Part shown: in pieces, positions 14,030 to 25,385 of the stretch
Numbering within the stretch: position 1 is the stretch's first letter
How the letters are laid out: each line of letters starts with the position of its first letter
Assembly: GCF_000818395.1 (NCBI RefSeq)
Contig: NZ_JWJG01000028.1
Span: forward strand, 732,853 to 796,852
Length of the DNA stretch: 64,000 nucleotides
Origin: Noviherbaspirillum autotrophicum
Lineage (GTDB): Bacteria > Pseudomonadota > Gammaproteobacteria > Burkholderiales > Burkholderiaceae_D
Direction: 5' to 3'
Program-made: the position numbers and the translations under genes
Notes under the pieces: generated by a model
Told to the model about the DNA's origin: nothing
The model's input: the letters and a program-made list of their open reading frames with translations, nothing else
The model's database searches: none

Positions 14030-14419
14030 ATGCCAACCATTAATCAACTGATTCGCAAGCCTCGGGTTTCCGAAGCTGTGAAGAGCAAATCGCCGGCGCT
14101 GGAAAACAGCCCGCAGAAGCGCGGCGTCTGCACCCGCGTATACACCACGACTCCGAAGAAGCCGAACTCGGCTCTGCGTAAGGTCGCCAAGGTTCGTCTG
14201 ACCAACGGTTTCGAAGTCATTTCGTATATCGGTGGTGAAGGTCACAACCTGCAGGAACACAGCGTCGTGCTGATTCGCGGCGGCCGTGTGAAGGACTTGC
14301 CGGGTGTGCGTTACCACATGGTGCGCGGTGCGCTGGATACCCAGGGCGTCAAGGATCGTAAGCAGGCACGTTCGAAGTACGGTGCCAAGCGCGCGAAAGC
14401 TGGCGCAGCCAAGAAGTAA
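14030..14419 (+). CDS. rpsL: Small ribosomal subunit protein S12
   Basis: S12 (129 aa) sits at the decoding centre. The loop [13 protein letters not shown] keeps the wild-type Lys pair, and [13 protein letters not shown] keeps the second streptomycin-related Lys and the methylthiolated Asp, so no ribosomal streptomycin resistance is predicted. The C-terminus is slightly longer than in E. coli, with a basic Ala/Lys tail. It is the first gene of the str operon behind the 13810 promoter and is followed by a 145-nt spacer. Confidence 0.98.
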   Translation: MPTINQLIRKPRVSEAVKSKSPALENSPQKRGVCTRVYTTTPKKPNSALRKVAKVRLTNGFEVISYIGGEGHNLQEHSVVLIRGGRVKDLPGVRYHMVRGALDTQGVKDRKQARSKYGAKRAKAGAAKK

Positions 14420-14564
14420 TCAAGTTTTCCGCAGGGTGCTTCACTGTGCGGAGTAGGAGTCGGCCCCGAACGGGTCGAGTAAGTGGATGCTCGATAGGGG
14501 TATCCGCGAGCGGGCAGCAAAACACTCAGTGCTGCAGCTCAACTGAAGAGTGAAAGGAATCGAA

Positions 14565-15035
14565 ATGCCACGTCGTCGTGAAGTCCCCAAGCGGGAAATC
14601 CTGCCGGATCCGAAATTCGGCAATGTTGAAGTAGCCAAGTTCGTCAACGTCCTGATGCTGTCCGGTAAAAAATCGGTCGCCGAGAACATCATTTATGGCG
14701 CGTTTGACCATATCAAGGCTAAGTCCGGCAAGGATCCGCTCGAAGTGTTCACCGCTGCAATAAACAACTGCAAGCCGATGGTGGAAGTGAAGTCCCGTCG
14801 CGTCGGTGGCGCTAACTACCAAGTGCCGGTGGAAGTACGCCCGGTGCGCCGCATGGCGCTGTCCATGCGCTGGTTGCGCGAAGCTGCTAACAAGCGCAGC
14901 GAAAAATCTATGCCGCAGCGTCTGGGCGGTGAGTTGATGGAAGCGGCCGAAGGCCGTGGCGGTGCGATGAAGAAGCGTGATGAAGTGCACCGTATGGCAG
15001 AAGCCAACAAGGCGTTCTCCCACTTCCGTTTCTAA
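14565..15035 (+). CDS. rpsG: Small ribosomal subunit protein S7
   Basis: S7 (156 aa) nucleates assembly of the 30S head and represses the str operon in E. coli. ATG 14565 gives [12 protein letters not shown], the standard N-terminus, with AAAGGA upstream; an in-frame GTG at 14550 would add five unrelated residues. The rRNA-binding segments [14 protein letters not shown] and [16 protein letters not shown] are intact. The upstream spacer (14420-14564) holds a small TCCGCA/TGCGGA hairpin but no clear promoter. Confidence 0.98.
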   Translation: MPRRREVPKREILPDPKFGNVEVAKFVNVLMLSGKKSVAENIIYGAFDHIKAKSGKDPLEVFTAAINNCKPMVEVKSRRVGGANYQVPVEVRPVRRMALSMRWLREAANKRSEKSMPQRLGGELMEAAEGRGGAMKKRDEVHRMAEANKAFSHFRF

Positions 15036-15157
15036 TAGTAGTTTGAATCGTGGCCTTCGCATCGTTGAAGGCTCAGCAATGTAAATCGGTTAAAACCGGG
15101 CGCATCTCTTGAAAAAGCGGCGCTCGGTTTTCGACCATTAAAGACTTAGGATTGAAT

Positions 15158-17260
15158 ATGGCTCGCAAGACCCCCATCGAGCGCTACCGTAACATCGGTA
15201 TCTCCGCTCATATCGATGCCGGTAAGACCACTACTACCGAACGTATCCTGTACTACACCGGTGTTAATCACAAGATCGGCGAAGTGCATGATGGCGCGGC
15301 GACCATGGACTGGATGGAGCAAGAGCAAGAGCGCGGCATTACCATTACTTCCGCTGCGACGACCTGCTTCTGGAAGGGCATGGCCAACAACTTCCCCGAG
15401 CACCGCATCAACATCATCGACACCCCTGGTCACGTGGACTTCACTATCGAAGTGGAGCGTTCCATGCGCGTGCTGGATGGTGCCTGCATGGTGTACTGCG
15501 CAGTGGGTGGCGTGCAGCCGCAATCCGAAACCGTTTGGCGTCAAGCCAACAAGTACGGCGTCCCGCGTCTGGCATTCGTCAACAAGATGGACCGTACCGG
15601 CGCGAATTTCTTCAAGGTCTACGAGCAGATGCGCGCTCGCCTGAAGGCGAACCCGATTCCGGTTCAAGTGCCGATCGGCGCCGAGGAAAACTTCGAAGGC
15701 GTGGTCGACCTCGTTAAGATGAAGGCCATCTACTGGGACGACGCTTCCCAGGGGATGAAGTTCGACTATCGCGACATTCCGGCTGAATTGCAGGCGACCT
15801 GCGACGAATGGCGCGAGAAGTTAGTCGAAGCTGCCGCCGAGTCCAGCGAAGAGTTGATGAACAAATACTTGGAAGAAGGCGATCTGACCGAAGCCGAGAT
15901 CAAGAAGGCGATCCGCCAGCGCACTATTGGCGGCGAGATCGTTCCGATGATGTGCGGTACCGCATTCAAGAACAAGGGCGTGCAGGCCATGCTTGACGCC
16001 GTGATCGAGTACCTGCCAGCACCGACCGACATTCCGCCGGTTAAGGGTCTTGACCAAAACGAGCAGCCGGCAGAGCGCAAGGCTGACGATAACGAGAAGT
16101 TCTCCGCTCTCGCGTTCAAGATCATGACCGACCCATTTGTCGGTCAGCTGATCTTCTTCCGCGTCTATTCCGGTGTGGTGAATTCGGGCGATACCGTGTT
16201 CAATCCGGTAAAGGGCAAGAAGGAGCGTATCGGTCGTCTGCTGCAGATGCATGCGAACCAGCGCGAAGAAATCAAGGAAGTCCGCGCAGGCGACATCGCC
16301 GCTGCCGTTGGTCTGAAGGAGGCGACTACTGGCGAAACGCTGTGCGATCCGGAATCCGTCATTACTCTCGAGCGCATGGTGTTCCCGGAGCCGGTGATTT
16401 CGCAGGCTGTCGAGCCGAAGACCAAGGCTGATCAGGAAAAGATGGGCTTGGCGCTGAATCGTCTGTCGCAGGAAGATCCGTCGTTCCGCGTGAAGACCGA
16501 TGAAGAATCCGGCCAGACCATTATTTCCGGCATGGGCGAGCTGCACCTGGAAATTATCGTCGACCGCATGAAGCGTGAATTCGGCGTGGAAGCGACCGTC
16601 GGCAAGCCGCAGGTCGCATATCGCGAAACGATCCGCAGGACGTGCGAGGAAGCCGAAGGCAAGTTCGTCAAGCAGTCCGGTGGTCGTGGTCAGTACGGTC
16701 ACGTCGTCCTGAAGATCGAGCCGCAGGAGCCGGGCAAAGGCTTTGAATTCGTCGATGCGATCAAGGGCGGTGTGGTTCCGCGTGAATACATTCCCGCAGT
16801 CGAAAAGGGTGTTATTGAAACGCTGCCAACCGGTGTGATGGCCGGTTATCCGGTGGTGGACGTAAAGGTCACGCTGTTCTTCGGTTCGTACCACGACGTT
16901 GACTCGAACGAAAACGCGTTCCGCATGGCCGCGTCGATGGCGTTCAAGGAAGGCTGCCGCAAGGCCAGCCCGGTTCTGCTTGAGCCGATGATGGCGGTGG
17001 AAGTCGAGACGCCGGAAGAGAAGATGGGTGACGTGATGGGTGACTTGTCCTCCCGTCGCGGCATGATTCAGGGCATGGACGACATTCCGGGTGGCGGCAA
17101 GATTGTGCGCGCCGAAGTCCCGCTGTCGGAAATGTTCGGTTATTCCACCACGCTGCGTTCGCTGACCCAAGGTCGCGCAACGTACACGATGGAATTCAAG
17201 CACTATGCTGAAGCACCGAAAAACGTTGCTGACGCAGTCATTACCGCCAAGGGCAAGTAA
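15158..17260 (+). CDS. fusA: Elongation factor G
   Basis: EF-G (700 aa) drives ribosomal translocation with GTP. The GTPase motifs are AHIDAGKT (residues 17-24), DTPGH (88-92) and NKMD (142-145); domains II-V follow, with the fusidic-acid-related region looking normal. ATG 15158 is chosen over the in-frame TTG two codons earlier, giving [15 protein letters not shown]. The 122-nt spacer before it has a GCCTTC/GAAGGC hairpin near 15053-15072. Confidence 0.99.
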   Translation: MARKTPIERYRNIGISAHIDAGKTTTTERILYYTGVNHKIGEVHDGAATMDWMEQEQERGITITSAATTCFWKGMANNFPEHRINIIDTPGHVDFTIEVERSMRVLDGACMVYCAVGGVQPQSETVWRQANKYGVPRLAFVNKMDRTGANFFKVYEQMRARLKANPIPVQVPIGAEENFEGVVDLVKMKAIYWDDASQGMKFDYRDIPAELQATCDEWREKLVEAAAESSEELMNKYLEEGDLTEAEIKKAIRQRTIGGEIVPMMCGTAFKNKGVQAMLDAVIEYLPAPTDIPPVKGLDQNEQPAERKADDNEKFSALAFKIMTDPFVGQLIFFRVYSGVVNSGDTVFNPVKGKKERIGRLLQMHANQREEIKEVRAGDIAAAVGLKEATTGETLCDPESVITLERMVFPEPVISQAVEPKTKADQEKMGLALNRLSQEDPSFRVKTDEESGQTIISGMGELHLEIIVDRMKREFGVEATVGKPQVAYRETIRRTCEEAEGKFVKQSGGRGQYGHVVLKIEPQEPGKGFEFVDAIKGGVVPREYIPAVEKGVIETLPTGVMAGYPVVDVKVTLFFGSYHDVDSNENAFRMAASMAFKEGCRKASPVLLEPMMAVEVETPEEKMGDVMGDLSSRRGMIQGMDDIPGGGKIVRAEVPLSEMFGYSTTLRSLTQGRATYTMEFKHYAEAPKNVADAVITAKGK

Positions 17261-17267
17261 CACGACT

Positions 17268-17298
17268 GCCGGCCGCGATCAAATCGATCGCGGCCGGC
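17268..17298 (+). promoter_or_regulatory. 13-bp hairpin after fusA
   Basis: GCCGGCCGCGATC (17268-17280) pairs perfectly with GATCGCGGCCGGC (17286-17298) around a 5-nt loop, seven bases after the fusA stop. Only TTT follows, so termination is probably partial at best. It could set the ratio of EF-G to EF-Tu message or protect a processed 3' end. Confidence 0.7.
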
Positions 17299-17351
17299 TT
17301 TCGCGATTCGCGACAATTTAAACAAATCGTTCTTTTTGAAGGAAATTTAAA

Positions 17352-18542
<1,191 letters not shown>

Positions 18543-18582
18543 CTCGGCTGCTAGATTTATCTTCGCTCTTTGATTAAACATT

Positions 18583-18608
18583 GCCGCGAGCGATCACTTG
18601 CTCGCGGC
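18583..18608 (+). promoter_or_regulatory. Hairpin between tuf and rpsJ
   Basis: GCCGCGAGC (18583-18591) pairs with GCTCGCGGC (18600-18608) around an 8-nt loop. It is followed by TCGCTCTTTTAA, a poor T-run, so full termination is not expected. No promoter is visible between it and rpsJ, so rpsJ is probably read from the tuf transcript. Confidence 0.6.
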
Positions 18609-18629
18609 TCGCTCTTTTAAGGAAAAGTC

Positions 18630-18941
18630 ATGCAAAACCAGAAAATCCGCATCCGCTTGAAAGCTTTCGACTATCGTCTGATCGACCAGTCCGCGCTGGA
18701 AATCGTCGACACCGCAAAGCGTACTGGCGCTGTTGTTAAGGGCCCGGTTCCGCTGCCGACTCGCATTCAGCGTTTCGATATCTTGCGTTCGCCGCACGTA
18801 AACAAGACATCGCGCGATCAGTTCGAAATTCGCACCCATCAGCGCCTGATGGATATCGTCGATCCGACCGACAAGACGGTTGACGCGCTGATGAAGCTCG
18901 ATCTGCCCGCTGGCGTTGATGTCGAAATCAAGCTGCAGTAA
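18630..18941 (+). CDS. rpsJ: Small ribosomal subunit protein S10
   Basis: S10 (103 aa) is a 30S head protein that also pairs with NusB in antitermination. The loop around [23 protein letters not shown] is typical. It follows tuf by 87 nt with no promoter evident, while a good promoter lies downstream before rplC. The classical S10 operon start therefore appears displaced by one gene. Confidence 0.98.
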   Translation: MQNQKIRIRLKAFDYRLIDQSALEIVDTAKRTGAVVKGPVPLPTRIQRFDILRSPHVNKTSRDQFEIRTHQRLMDIVDPTDKTVDALMKLDLPAGVDVEIKLQ

Positions 18942-18974
18942 TCGTTGAATAAGGCGGTGTAACCCGACATACCA

Positions 18975-18988
18975 CAATTTCGCAATTG
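18975..18988 (+). repeat. Inverted repeat upstream of the rplC promoter
   Basis: CAATT (18975-18979) TCGC AATTG (18984-18988) ends six bases before the -35 element at 18994. Its position suits a protein-binding operator, but the sequence matches no operator I recognise. Confidence 0.35.
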
Positions 18989-18993
18989 GATGG

Positions 18994-19022
18994 TTGTGTG
19001 ATGCAAAATTTCGGGATATACT
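18994..19022 (+). promoter_or_regulatory. Sigma70 promoter upstream of rplC
   Basis: TTGTGT (18994-18999) and TATACT (19017-19022) are separated by exactly 17 bp. The predicted start near 19029 would give an 89-nt leader that begins with the hairpin at 19036. It lies in the unusually long 176-nt gap between rpsJ and rplC. Confidence 0.7.
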
Positions 19023-19035
19023 GCTCGGCTTCGGT

Positions 19036-19059
19036 ATTGGCACGACACCTCGTGCCAAT
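19036..19059 (+). promoter_or_regulatory. Leader hairpin before rplC
   Basis: ATTGGCACGA (19036-19045) pairs perfectly with TCGTGCCAAT (19050-19059) around CACC, followed by GCGTTTTAG. It starts about seven bases after the predicted transcription start. A smaller hairpin, CCCGCC/GGCGGG (19085-19104), ends just before the GGAG ribosome-binding site of rplC. In E. coli L4 controls the S10 leader; an analogous role is possible here but unproven. Confidence 0.6.
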
Positions 19060-19117
19060 GCGTTTTAGTAGTACAAACATCAGCCCCGCCCAATCGTAGG
19101 CGGGAATGGAGAAAACA

Positions 19118-19774
19118 ATGAGCCTAGGCCTTGTTGGTCGCAAGGTTGGTATGATGCGCATCTTTACGGATGACGGGGATACGATTCCTGTTACCGTGCT
19201 GGACGTGTCGAACAACCGTGTGACGCAAATCAAAACCGACGAAACAGACGGGTACTCCGCTGTTCAAGTCGCCTTCGGTCAGCGCCGCGCTTCCCGCGTT
19301 AACAAAGCGGCAGCCGGTCACCTTGCAAAAGCAGGTGTTGAAGCTGGTACCGTCCTGAAAGAGTTCCGTATCGATGCAGCAAAGGCTGCCGAACTGAAGG
19401 CTGGCGACACCATCGCCGTCAGCATGTTCGAAGCTGGTCAGAAGGTGGACGTGCAAGGCGTGTCCATCGGTAAGGGCTACGCTGGTACGATCAAGCGCTA
19501 CAACTTCGGTTCCGGTCGTGCAACCCACGGTAACTCCCGTTCGCATAACGTGCCGGGTTCTATCGGTATGGCGCAGGATCCGGGTCGTGTGTTCCCGGGT
19601 AAGCGCATGACCGGTCACATGGGTGACGTCACTACCACCGTGCAAAATCTTGAAATTGCTCGCGTCGACGCCGAGCGCCAGCTCCTGCTGGTCAAGGGGG
19701 CGGTGCCGGGTGCGAAGAACGGCGAAGTAATCGTTCTTCCCGCTGTTAAAGTCAAAGCAAAGAAGGGAGCCTAA
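19118..19774 (+). CDS. rplC: Large ribosomal subunit protein L3
   Basis: L3 (218 aa) starts 50S assembly and reaches toward the peptidyl transferase centre. ATG 19118 gives [12 protein letters not shown], matching the family, with GGAG 7 nt upstream; the in-frame ATG at 19106 lies before that GGAG and is rejected. The conserved [20 protein letters not shown] and the methylated-Gln region [18 protein letters not shown] are intact. Confidence 0.98.
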   Translation: MSLGLVGRKVGMMRIFTDDGDTIPVTVLDVSNNRVTQIKTDETDGYSAVQVAFGQRRASRVNKAAAGHLAKAGVEAGTVLKEFRIDAAKAAELKAGDTIAVSMFEAGQKVDVQGVSIGKGYAGTIKRYNFGSGRATHGNSRSHNVPGSIGMAQDPGRVFPGKRMTGHMGDVTTTVQNLEIARVDAERQLLLVKGAVPGAKNGEVIVLPAVKVKAKKGA

Positions 19775-19777
19775 TCG

Positions 19778-20398
19778 ATGGAACTGAAGCTCCTGAATGA
19801 CCAAGGTCAAGCTGCATCCAACATCGCCGCGCCGGATACCATTTTCGGTCGTGACTATAACGAAGCGCTGATTCACCAAGTCGTGGTTGCCTATCAGGCG
19901 AACGCCCGTAGCGGTAACCGCAAGCAGAAAGACCGTGAGGAAGTTAGCCACACGACCAAGAAGCCGTGGCGTCAAAAAGGTACGGGTCGCGCTCGTGCCG
20001 GTATGTCGTCCTCTCCGCTGTGGCGTGGTGGCGGTCGTATTTTCCCGAACTCCCCGGACGAGAACTTCTCGCACAAGGTCAACAAGAAAATGTATCGCGC
20101 AGGTGTCTGCTCGATTCTTTCCCAGTTGGCGCGCGAAGGTCGTCTGTCGGTTGTCGAGAACCTCTCGGTCGACGCCCCGAAGACCAAGCTCTTGGCGCAA
20201 AAGCTCAAAGGCATGGGTCTGGATTCTGTGCTGGTAATTACTGACAATCTCGACGAAAACCTGTTGCTCGCTTCGCGCAATCTGCCGAACGTGCTGGTAG
20301 TCGAGCCGCGTCATGCCGATCCTGTTTCGCTGGTGTTCTACAAAAAGGTTTTGATCACCAAGCCGGCATTGGCAAAGATTGAGGAGATGCTGGCATGA
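19778..20398 (+). CDS. rplD: Large ribosomal subunit protein L4
   Basis: L4 (206 aa) lines the exit tunnel through an extended loop ([15 protein letters not shown]) and in enterobacteria also represses the S10 operon. The macrolide-related loop looks wild type. It begins 3 nt after rplC and its stop overlaps the rplW start (ATGA). Confidence 0.98.
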   Translation: MELKLLNDQGQAASNIAAPDTIFGRDYNEALIHQVVVAYQANARSGNRKQKDREEVSHTTKKPWRQKGTGRARAGMSSSPLWRGGGRIFPNSPDENFSHKVNKKMYRAGVCSILSQLAREGRLSVVENLSVDAPKTKLLAQKLKGMGLDSVLVITDNLDENLLLASRNLPNVLVVEPRHADPVSLVFYKKVLITKPALAKIEEMLA

Positions 20399-20712
20399 AC
20401 GCGAATGTGAAGCATAGCGAAGAGCGCCTGATGAAAGTGCTGCTGGCTCCGGTGATTTCGGAAAAGGCAACCTTCGTCGCAGAGAAGAACGAACAAGTTG
20501 TTTTCCGTGTCACACCGGACGCAACCAAGCCGGAAATCAAGGCGGCTGTCGAGTTGCTGTTCAAGGTGCAAGTGGAATCGGTGCAGGTCGTAAACCGTCA
20601 AGGCAAGCAAAAGCGCGCCGGACGTTTTATCGGTCGTCGTAACCACACTCGCCAGGCATATGTCTGCCTGAAGCCGGGGCAGGAAATCAACTTCACCGAG
20701 GAGGCTAAATAA
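20395..20712 (+). CDS. rplW: Large ribosomal subunit protein L23
   Basis: L23 (105 aa) sits at the exit of the tunnel and docks trigger factor and SRP. The N-terminal segment [22 protein letters not shown] and the loop [18 protein letters not shown] are typical. It overlaps rplD by 4 nt and rplB by 1 nt, so these three genes are translationally coupled. Confidence 0.98.
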   Translation: MNANVKHSEERLMKVLLAPVISEKATFVAEKNEQVVFRVTPDATKPEIKAAVELLFKVQVESVQVVNRQGKQKRAGRFIGRRNHTRQAYVCLKPGQEINFTEEAK

Positions 20713-21539
20713 TGGCACTCGTGAAAATGAAACCGACGTCGGCCGGTCGCCGCGGCATGGTCAAGGTCGTTAATCCCGACCTGTACAAGGGCCGTCCGTT
20801 TGCTGGCCTCGTCGAAAAGAAATCGAAGACTGCAGGTCGCAATAATAATGGCCATATCACCACTCGCCACATTGGCGGCGGTCATAAGCACCATTATCGC
20901 GTTGTCGATTTCCGTCGCAATAAGGACGGTATCCCGGCGAAGGTTGAGCGTCTCGAATACGACCCGAACCGCAGCGCGCATATCGCATTGCTGTGCTACG
21001 CCGATGGCGAGCGCAAGTACATCATCGCTCCGAAGGGTGTCGCGGTTGGCGATCAGTTGATGAACGGCGCTGAAGCGCCGATCAAGGCCGGTAACTGCCT
21101 CCCGATCCGTAATATCCCTGTCGGTACCACGATGCACTGCGTCGAGATGCTGCCGGGTAAAGGTGCTCAAATGGCGCGTACGGCCGGTGCAGGCGTTGTG
21201 TTGATGGCACGCGAAGGTATGTACGCTCAGGTGCGTTTGCGCTCCGGTGAAGTGCGTCGCGTGCACATCGAGTGCCGCGCAACCGTTGGTGAAGTCGGCA
21301 ACGGCGAGCACAACCTGCGCAAGATCGGTAAGGCTGGTGCGACGCGTTGGCGTGGCGTTCGCCCGACCGTGCGTGGTGTGGTAATGAACCCGATCGACCA
21401 CCCGCACGGTGGTGGTGAAGGTCGTACTTCCGCAGGCCGTCATCCGGTATCGCCATGGGGCCAGCAGACCAAGGGTAAGAAGACGCGCAGCAACAAGCGC
21501 ACGACTTCGATGATCGTCTCGCGCCGCGGCAAGAAATAA
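20712..21539 (+). CDS. rplB: Large ribosomal subunit protein L2
   Basis: L2 (275 aa) is needed for subunit joining and peptidyl transferase activity. The C-terminal part has the conserved [14 protein letters not shown], with the His close to the catalytic centre, and the Lys/Arg-rich tail. The N-terminal OB-like and SH3-like domains are full length. It overlaps rplW at TAATG. Confidence 0.99.
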   Translation: MALVKMKPTSAGRRGMVKVVNPDLYKGRPFAGLVEKKSKTAGRNNNGHITTRHIGGGHKHHYRVVDFRRNKDGIPAKVERLEYDPNRSAHIALLCYADGERKYIIAPKGVAVGDQLMNGAEAPIKAGNCLPIRNIPVGTTMHCVEMLPGKGAQMARTAGAGVVLMAREGMYAQVRLRSGEVRRVHIECRATVGEVGNGEHNLRKIGKAGATRWRGVRPTVRGVVMNPIDHPHGGGEGRTSAGRHPVSPWGQQTKGKKTRSNKRTTSMIVSRRGKK

Positions 21540-21549
21540 GGGGTAACAC

Positions 21550-21825
21550 ATGACACGTTCATTGAAAAAAGGGCCGTTCTGTGACGCCCACCTGATCAAG
21601 AAGGTCGAGGCAGCGCAAGCGACGAAGGACAAGAAGCCGATCAAGACCTGGTCGCGTCGTTCGACGATCATGCCGGATTTCATTGGCTTGACAATCGCGG
21701 TACATAACGGCAAGCAGCACGTGCCGGTGTATGTATCCGAGAATATGGTCGGTCACAAGCTCGGTGAATTCGCGTTGACCCGTACGTTTAAGGGGCACGC
21801 CGCTGACAAGAAGGCTAAGAAATAA
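21550..21825 (+). CDS. rpsS: Small ribosomal subunit protein S19
   Basis: S19 (91 aa) binds the 30S head beside S13. The N-terminus [19 protein letters not shown] and the core [23 protein letters not shown] are characteristic. It lies 10 nt after rplB and 8 nt before rplV. Confidence 0.98.
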   Translation: MTRSLKKGPFCDAHLIKKVEAAQATKDKKPIKTWSRRSTIMPDFIGLTIAVHNGKQHVPVYVSENMVGHKLGEFALTRTFKGHAADKKAKK

Positions 21826-21833
21826 GGTCCGAT

Positions 21834-22163
21834 ATGGAAACTAAAGCTACTCTCCGTGGCGCGCGCCTGTCGGCCCAAAAAGGCCGCCTGGTCGCCGATC
21901 TGATCCGCGGCAAAAATGTTGATCAAGCGTTGAATATCCTGGCCTTCAGCCCGAAAAAGGGTGCGGTCATCATCAAGCAAGTTCTCGAGTCCGCAATAGC
22001 GAACGCAGAGCACAATGACGGCGCGGATATCGACGAATTGAAGGTCAAGACGATCTACGTCGAAAAAGGTGCGGTCCTCAAGCGCTTCATCGCGCGTGCA
22101 AAAGGCCGTGGTGATCGCTTTTCGAAGCAAACCTGTCACATCTACGTGACTGTCGGTAACTAA
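21834..22163 (+). CDS. rplV: Large ribosomal subunit protein L22
   Basis: L22 (109 aa) lines the exit tunnel with a long beta hairpin (around [21 protein letters not shown]). No deletion in that hairpin of the kind linked to macrolide resistance is seen. ATG 21834 follows AAGGTCCGAT, a moderate ribosome-binding site. Confidence 0.98.
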   Translation: METKATLRGARLSAQKGRLVADLIRGKNVDQALNILAFSPKKGAVIIKQVLESAIANAEHNDGADIDELKVKTIYVEKGAVLKRFIARAKGRGDRFSKQTCHIYVTVGN

Positions 22164-22172
22164 GGAGTCACG

Positions 22173-23000
22173 ATGGGACAGAAAATTCATCCGACCGGTT
22201 TCCGTCTTGCGGTAACGCGTAACTGGGGTTCGCGTTGGTATGCAGGCAATAGCAACTTTGCCAGCATGCTCAACGAAGATCTGGAAGTTCGCACTTACCT
22301 CAAGAAGAAACTGAAGAACGCCTCCGTTGGTCGCATCCTGATCGAGCGCCCGGCGAAGAATGCCCGCATCACGATTTTCAGCTCCCGTCCGGGCGTTGTA
22401 ATTGGCAAAAAAGGCGAGGACATCGAAGTTCTGAAGTCCGACCTGACCAAGATGATGGGTGTGCCGGTGCACGTCAATATCGAAGAGATCCGCAAGCCGG
22501 AGGTCGATGCGCAACTGATCGCTGACTCGATTGCTCAGCAGTTGGAAAAGCGTATTATGTTCCGCCGCGCGATGAAGCGCGCCATGCAAAATGCGATGCG
22601 CTTGGGTGCTCAGGGTATCAAGATCATGTCGTCCGGTCGTCTGAACGGCATCGAAATTGCGCGTCAGGAATGGTACCGCGAAGGTCGCGTGCCTTTGCAT
22701 ACCTTGCGCGCTGACATCGATTATGGCTTCGGCGAAGCTGAAACGACCTACGGCATTATCGGCATCAAGGTCTGGGTCTACAAGGGTGATCGACTGGCTA
22801 GCGGCGAAGCGCCGACCATCGAAGCACCGGCCGAAGAAGACAAGAAGCGTCGCGGCCCACGTCGTGACGACGGAAAACCGGGCGGACGTCCGCGCGCTAG
22901 GAAGGAAGGCGAATCTGGTGCGGCTACCCCCGCAGCCAAACGCGTTCGTGCTCCGAAGAAGGCCGAAGGCGCGGCGCCGGTTGAGAAAGCAGGAGAATAA
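22173..23000 (+). CDS. rpsC: Small ribosomal subunit protein S3
   Basis: S3 (275 aa) forms the mRNA entry gate and helicase with S4 and S5. The KH domain ([18 protein letters not shown]) and the C-terminal domain are intact. It is about 40 residues longer than the E. coli protein because of a C-terminal Lys/Arg/Ala/Pro-rich tail (from about residue 215), typical of Burkholderiales and presumably disordered. Confidence 0.98.
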   Translation: MGQKIHPTGFRLAVTRNWGSRWYAGNSNFASMLNEDLEVRTYLKKKLKNASVGRILIERPAKNARITIFSSRPGVVIGKKGEDIEVLKSDLTKMMGVPVHVNIEEIRKPEVDAQLIADSIAQQLEKRIMFRRAMKRAMQNAMRLGAQGIKIMSSGRLNGIEIARQEWYREGRVPLHTLRADIDYGFGEAETTYGIIGIKVWVYKGDRLASGEAPTIEAPAEEDKKRRGPRRDDGKPGGRPRARKEGESGAATPAAKRVRAPKKAEGAAPVEKAGE

Positions 23001-23002
23001 TC

Positions 23003-23422
23003 ATGCTGCAACCAGCACGCAGAAAATATCGCAAAGAGCAAAAAGGTCGCAACAAGGGCATTTCGCACGAGCGCGGCACCGCAGTGTCGTTCGGCGAATT
23101 TGGTCTGAAGGCAGTCGGTCGCGGTCGTATCACTGCACGCCAGATCGAAGCAGCTCGTCGTGCCATGACGCGTCACATCAAGCGTGGCGGCCGTATCTGG
23201 ATCCGTATTTTCCCGGACAAGCCGATTTCCCAAAAGCCTGCAGAGGTCCGTATGGGTAACGGTAAGGGCAACCCGGAGTACTACGTGGCAGAAATCCAAC
23301 CGGGCAAAGTGCTGTACGAGATGGATGGTGTCGACGAAGCATTGGCGCGCGAGGCGTTCCGCCTGGCCGCTGCCAAGCTGCCGCTGGCGACGACTTTCGT
23401 TCTTCGTCAAGTCGGCCAATAA
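23003..23422 (+). CDS. rplP: Large ribosomal subunit protein L16
   Basis: L16 (139 aa) helps position the A-site tRNA. It begins [19 protein letters not shown] and contains the conserved [20 protein letters not shown]. It starts 2 nt after the rpsC stop. Confidence 0.98.
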   Translation: MLQPARRKYRKEQKGRNKGISHERGTAVSFGEFGLKAVGRGRITARQIEAARRAMTRHIKRGGRIWIRIFPDKPISQKPAEVRMGNGKGNPEYYVAEIQPGKVLYEMDGVDEALAREAFRLAAAKLPLATTFVLRQVGQ

Positions 23423-23434
23423 CAGGAGTGAAAC

Positions 23435-23626
23435 ATGAAAGCATCTGAACTCCGCGGCAAAGATCAGGCAGCTCTGCAAAAAGAGCTTAACGAGTTGCTG
23501 AGGGCGCAATTCGGTCTGCGTATGCAAATCGCGACGCAGCAACTGAACAATACCGCACAACTCAAGAAGGTGCGCCGCGACATCGCGCGCGTGAAAACGG
23601 TCATGAATCGGAAGGACGCCAAGTAA
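23435..23626 (+). CDS. rpmC: Large ribosomal subunit protein L29
   Basis: L29 (63 aa) is a two-helix protein near the tunnel exit next to L23. [20 protein letters not shown] and the C-terminal [15 protein letters not shown] are typical. An ACAGGAG site lies upstream, and its stop overlaps the rpsQ start (TAATG). Confidence 0.97.
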   Translation: MKASELRGKDQAALQKELNELLRAQFGLRMQIATQQLNNTAQLKKVRRDIARVKTVMNRKDAK

Positions 23627-23898
23627 TGAACGATCAAGTGAAACAGGCGCTCAAGCGCACGCTGATTGGCAAAGTGGTGTCCGACAAGATGGACAAGACC
23701 GTCACCGTTCTGGTCGAGCGTCGCGTCAAGCATCCTTTGTATGGGAAGATTGTTGTGCGTTCGAACAAGTATCACGCGCACGACGAGGCAAACCAGGCCA
23801 AGGAAGGCGATACCGTCGAAATCCAGGAAGGTCGCCCGATCTCCAAAACGAAAGCCTGGTCTGTGACCCGCGTGGTCCAGGTTGCGCAAATCGTTTAA
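23626..23898 (+). CDS. rpsQ: Small ribosomal subunit protein S17
   Basis: S17 (90 aa) is an OB-fold primary binder of the 16S 5' domain. [20 protein letters not shown] and [19 protein letters not shown] are characteristic. It overlaps rpmC by one base and is the last gene before a 241-nt gap carrying a promoter. Confidence 0.98.
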   Translation: MNDQVKQALKRTLIGKVVSDKMDKTVTVLVERRVKHPLYGKIVVRSNKYHAHDEANQAKEGDTVEIQEGRPISKTKAWSVTRVVQVAQIV

Positions 23899-23905
23899 AT
23901 AGTTG

Positions 23906-23934
23906 TTGCGAGCCCGGCATTTTGATGCCATAAT
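23906..23934 (+). promoter_or_regulatory. Sigma70 promoter of the spc segment (rplN onward)
   Basis: TTGCGA (23906-23911) and CATAAT (23929-23934) are 17 bp apart. Transcription from about 23941 would give a 200-nt leader before rplN. The same bases belong to an inverted repeat: GAGCCCGGCATT (23910 onward) can pair with AATGCTGGGCTC (ending 23943) with one G-U pair, so a readthrough transcript from rpsQ would fold here. The leader also has a bulged CGACT-TTCG/CGAAAGAGTCG stem near 23943-23974. Confidence 0.65.
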
Positions 23935-24139
23935 GCTGGGCTCGACTTTCGTAAGTTGTTTTGCGAAAGAGTCGTGGCAGTGCCCTGCAGTTCGAAAAAA
24001 TCGCGGCTGTTATAGGCTGCGTAGTTTTTGTAACCGTCCACCTAATCGGCGCGGCTTAGTAAAGTCGGCTGACGGGACCAAGACTGACCGCTCGCCCATG
24101 TTGGGTGGTTTTGCGGATTAAGTTGGGAAAGAAAATACT

Positions 24140-24508
24140 ATGATTCAAACTGAAAGCCGGCTCGAAGTAGCCGACAACACGGGTGCGCGTGAAGTCATGT
24201 GCATTAAGGTGCTTGGTGGTTCAAAGCGCCGCTATGCCAGCATTGGTGATGTTATTAAGGTCACTGTTAAGGTCGCTGCGCCGCGTGGTCGTGTGAAAAA
24301 GGGCGAGATTTACAATGCCGTGGTCGTCCGTACTGCTAAAGGCGTTCGTCGCCAGGACGGTTCGCTGGTTAAGTTCGATGGCAATGCCGCCGTATTGCTG
24401 AACAACAAGCTTGAGCCGATCGGAACCCGCATCTTCGGACCAGTGACGCGCGAGCTGCGTACCGAGCGCTTCATGAAGATCGTGTCGCTCGCGCCTGAAG
24501 TTCTGTAA
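24140..24508 (+). CDS. rplN: Large ribosomal subunit protein L14
   Basis: L14 (122 aa) binds 23S rRNA at the subunit interface and is the target of the silencing factor Rsf[21 protein letters not shown] and the C-terminal [24 protein letters not shown] are full family matches. It is the first gene after the 241-nt gap and opens the spc segment. Confidence 0.98.
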   Translation: MIQTESRLEVADNTGAREVMCIKVLGGSKRRYASIGDVIKVTVKVAAPRGRVKKGEIYNAVVVRTAKGVRRQDGSLVKFDGNAAVLLNNKLEPIGTRIFGPVTRELRTERFMKIVSLAPEVL

Positions 24509-24517
24509 GGAGTCGTC

Positions 24518-24832
24518 ATGGATAAGATTCGGAAAAACGACGAAGTCGTCGTCCTGACCGGTAAGGATAAGGGCAAGCGCGGTGTGGTTAAGCAGCGCGT
24601 TGGTGTCGACTACGTCGTGGTCGAGGGTGTCAACGTTGCCAAGAAGGCGCTGCGGCCGAACCCGATGACCGGTACTACTGGCGGCATCGTCGATAAGCTG
24701 ATGCCAATTCACGTGTCCAACGTTGCATTGTTCAATGCGGCGACTGGCAAGGCAGATCGCGTGGGCTTCAAGGAAGTGGATGGCAAGAAGGTCCGCGTCT
24801 TCAAGTCCAATGGCGAAGTCGTTAAGGTGTAA
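24518..24832 (+). CDS. rplX: Large ribosomal subunit protein L24
   Basis: L24 (104 aa) is an assembly initiator with a KOW motif ([20 protein letters not shown]). The C-terminal loop [19 protein letters not shown] is typical. AAGGAG precedes the ATG, 9 nt after rplN. Confidence 0.98.
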   Translation: MDKIRKNDEVVVLTGKDKGKRGVVKQRVGVDYVVVEGVNVAKKALRPNPMTGTTGGIVDKLMPIHVSNVALFNAATGKADRVGFKEVDGKKVRVFKSNGEVVKV

Positions 24833-24838
24833 GACATC

Positions 24839-25378
24839 ATGGCCCGTCTCCAACAGTTTTATAAAGAAAAAGTCGTTGCTGACTTGACCGGCAAGTTTGG
24901 TTACAAGTCGGTGATGGAAGTTCCGCGTCTGACAAAAATCACCCTGAACATGGGTTTGTCGGAAGCCGTTGCGGACAAGAAAATCATCGAGCATGCCGTC
25001 GGCGACATGACGAAGATCGCCGGTCAGAAGCCGGTTGTTACCAAGGCGCGCAAGGCGATCGCAGGTTTCAAGATTCGCGAAGGCTATCCGATTGGCTGCA
25101 TGGTGACCTTGCGTGGCGCACGTATGTATGAATTTCTGGATCGCTTGATCACCGTCGCGCTGCCGCGCGTGCGTGACTTCCGTGGCGTTTCCGGTCGCTC
25201 GTTCGACGGTCGCGGTAACTACAATATCGGTGTGAAAGAGCAAATTATTTTCCCCGAGATCGAGTACGACAAGATCGACGCGCTGCGTGGCATGAATATC
25301 AGCATCACCACGACTGCGAAGACCGACGACGAAGCGAAAGCGCTCCTCGCCGCATTTAAATTCCCGTTCAGAAACTGA
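24839..25378 (+). CDS. rplE: Large ribosomal subunit protein L5
   Basis: L5 (179 aa) belongs to the 5S RNP and contacts the P-site t[19 protein letters not shown], the [19 protein letters not shown] loop and [19 protein letters not shown] are diagnostic. It starts 6 nt after rplX. In E. coli S8 represses the spc operon at the rplE start; I did not find that structure here by eye. Confidence 0.98.
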   Translation: MARLQQFYKEKVVADLTGKFGYKSVMEVPRLTKITLNMGLSEAVADKKIIEHAVGDMTKIAGQKPVVTKARKAIAGFKIREGYPIGCMVTLRGARMYEFLDRLITVALPRVRDFRGVSGRSFDGRGNYNIGVKEQIIFPEIEYDKIDALRGMNISITTTAKTDDEAKALLAAFKFPFRN

Positions 25379-25385
25379 GGCTGCC

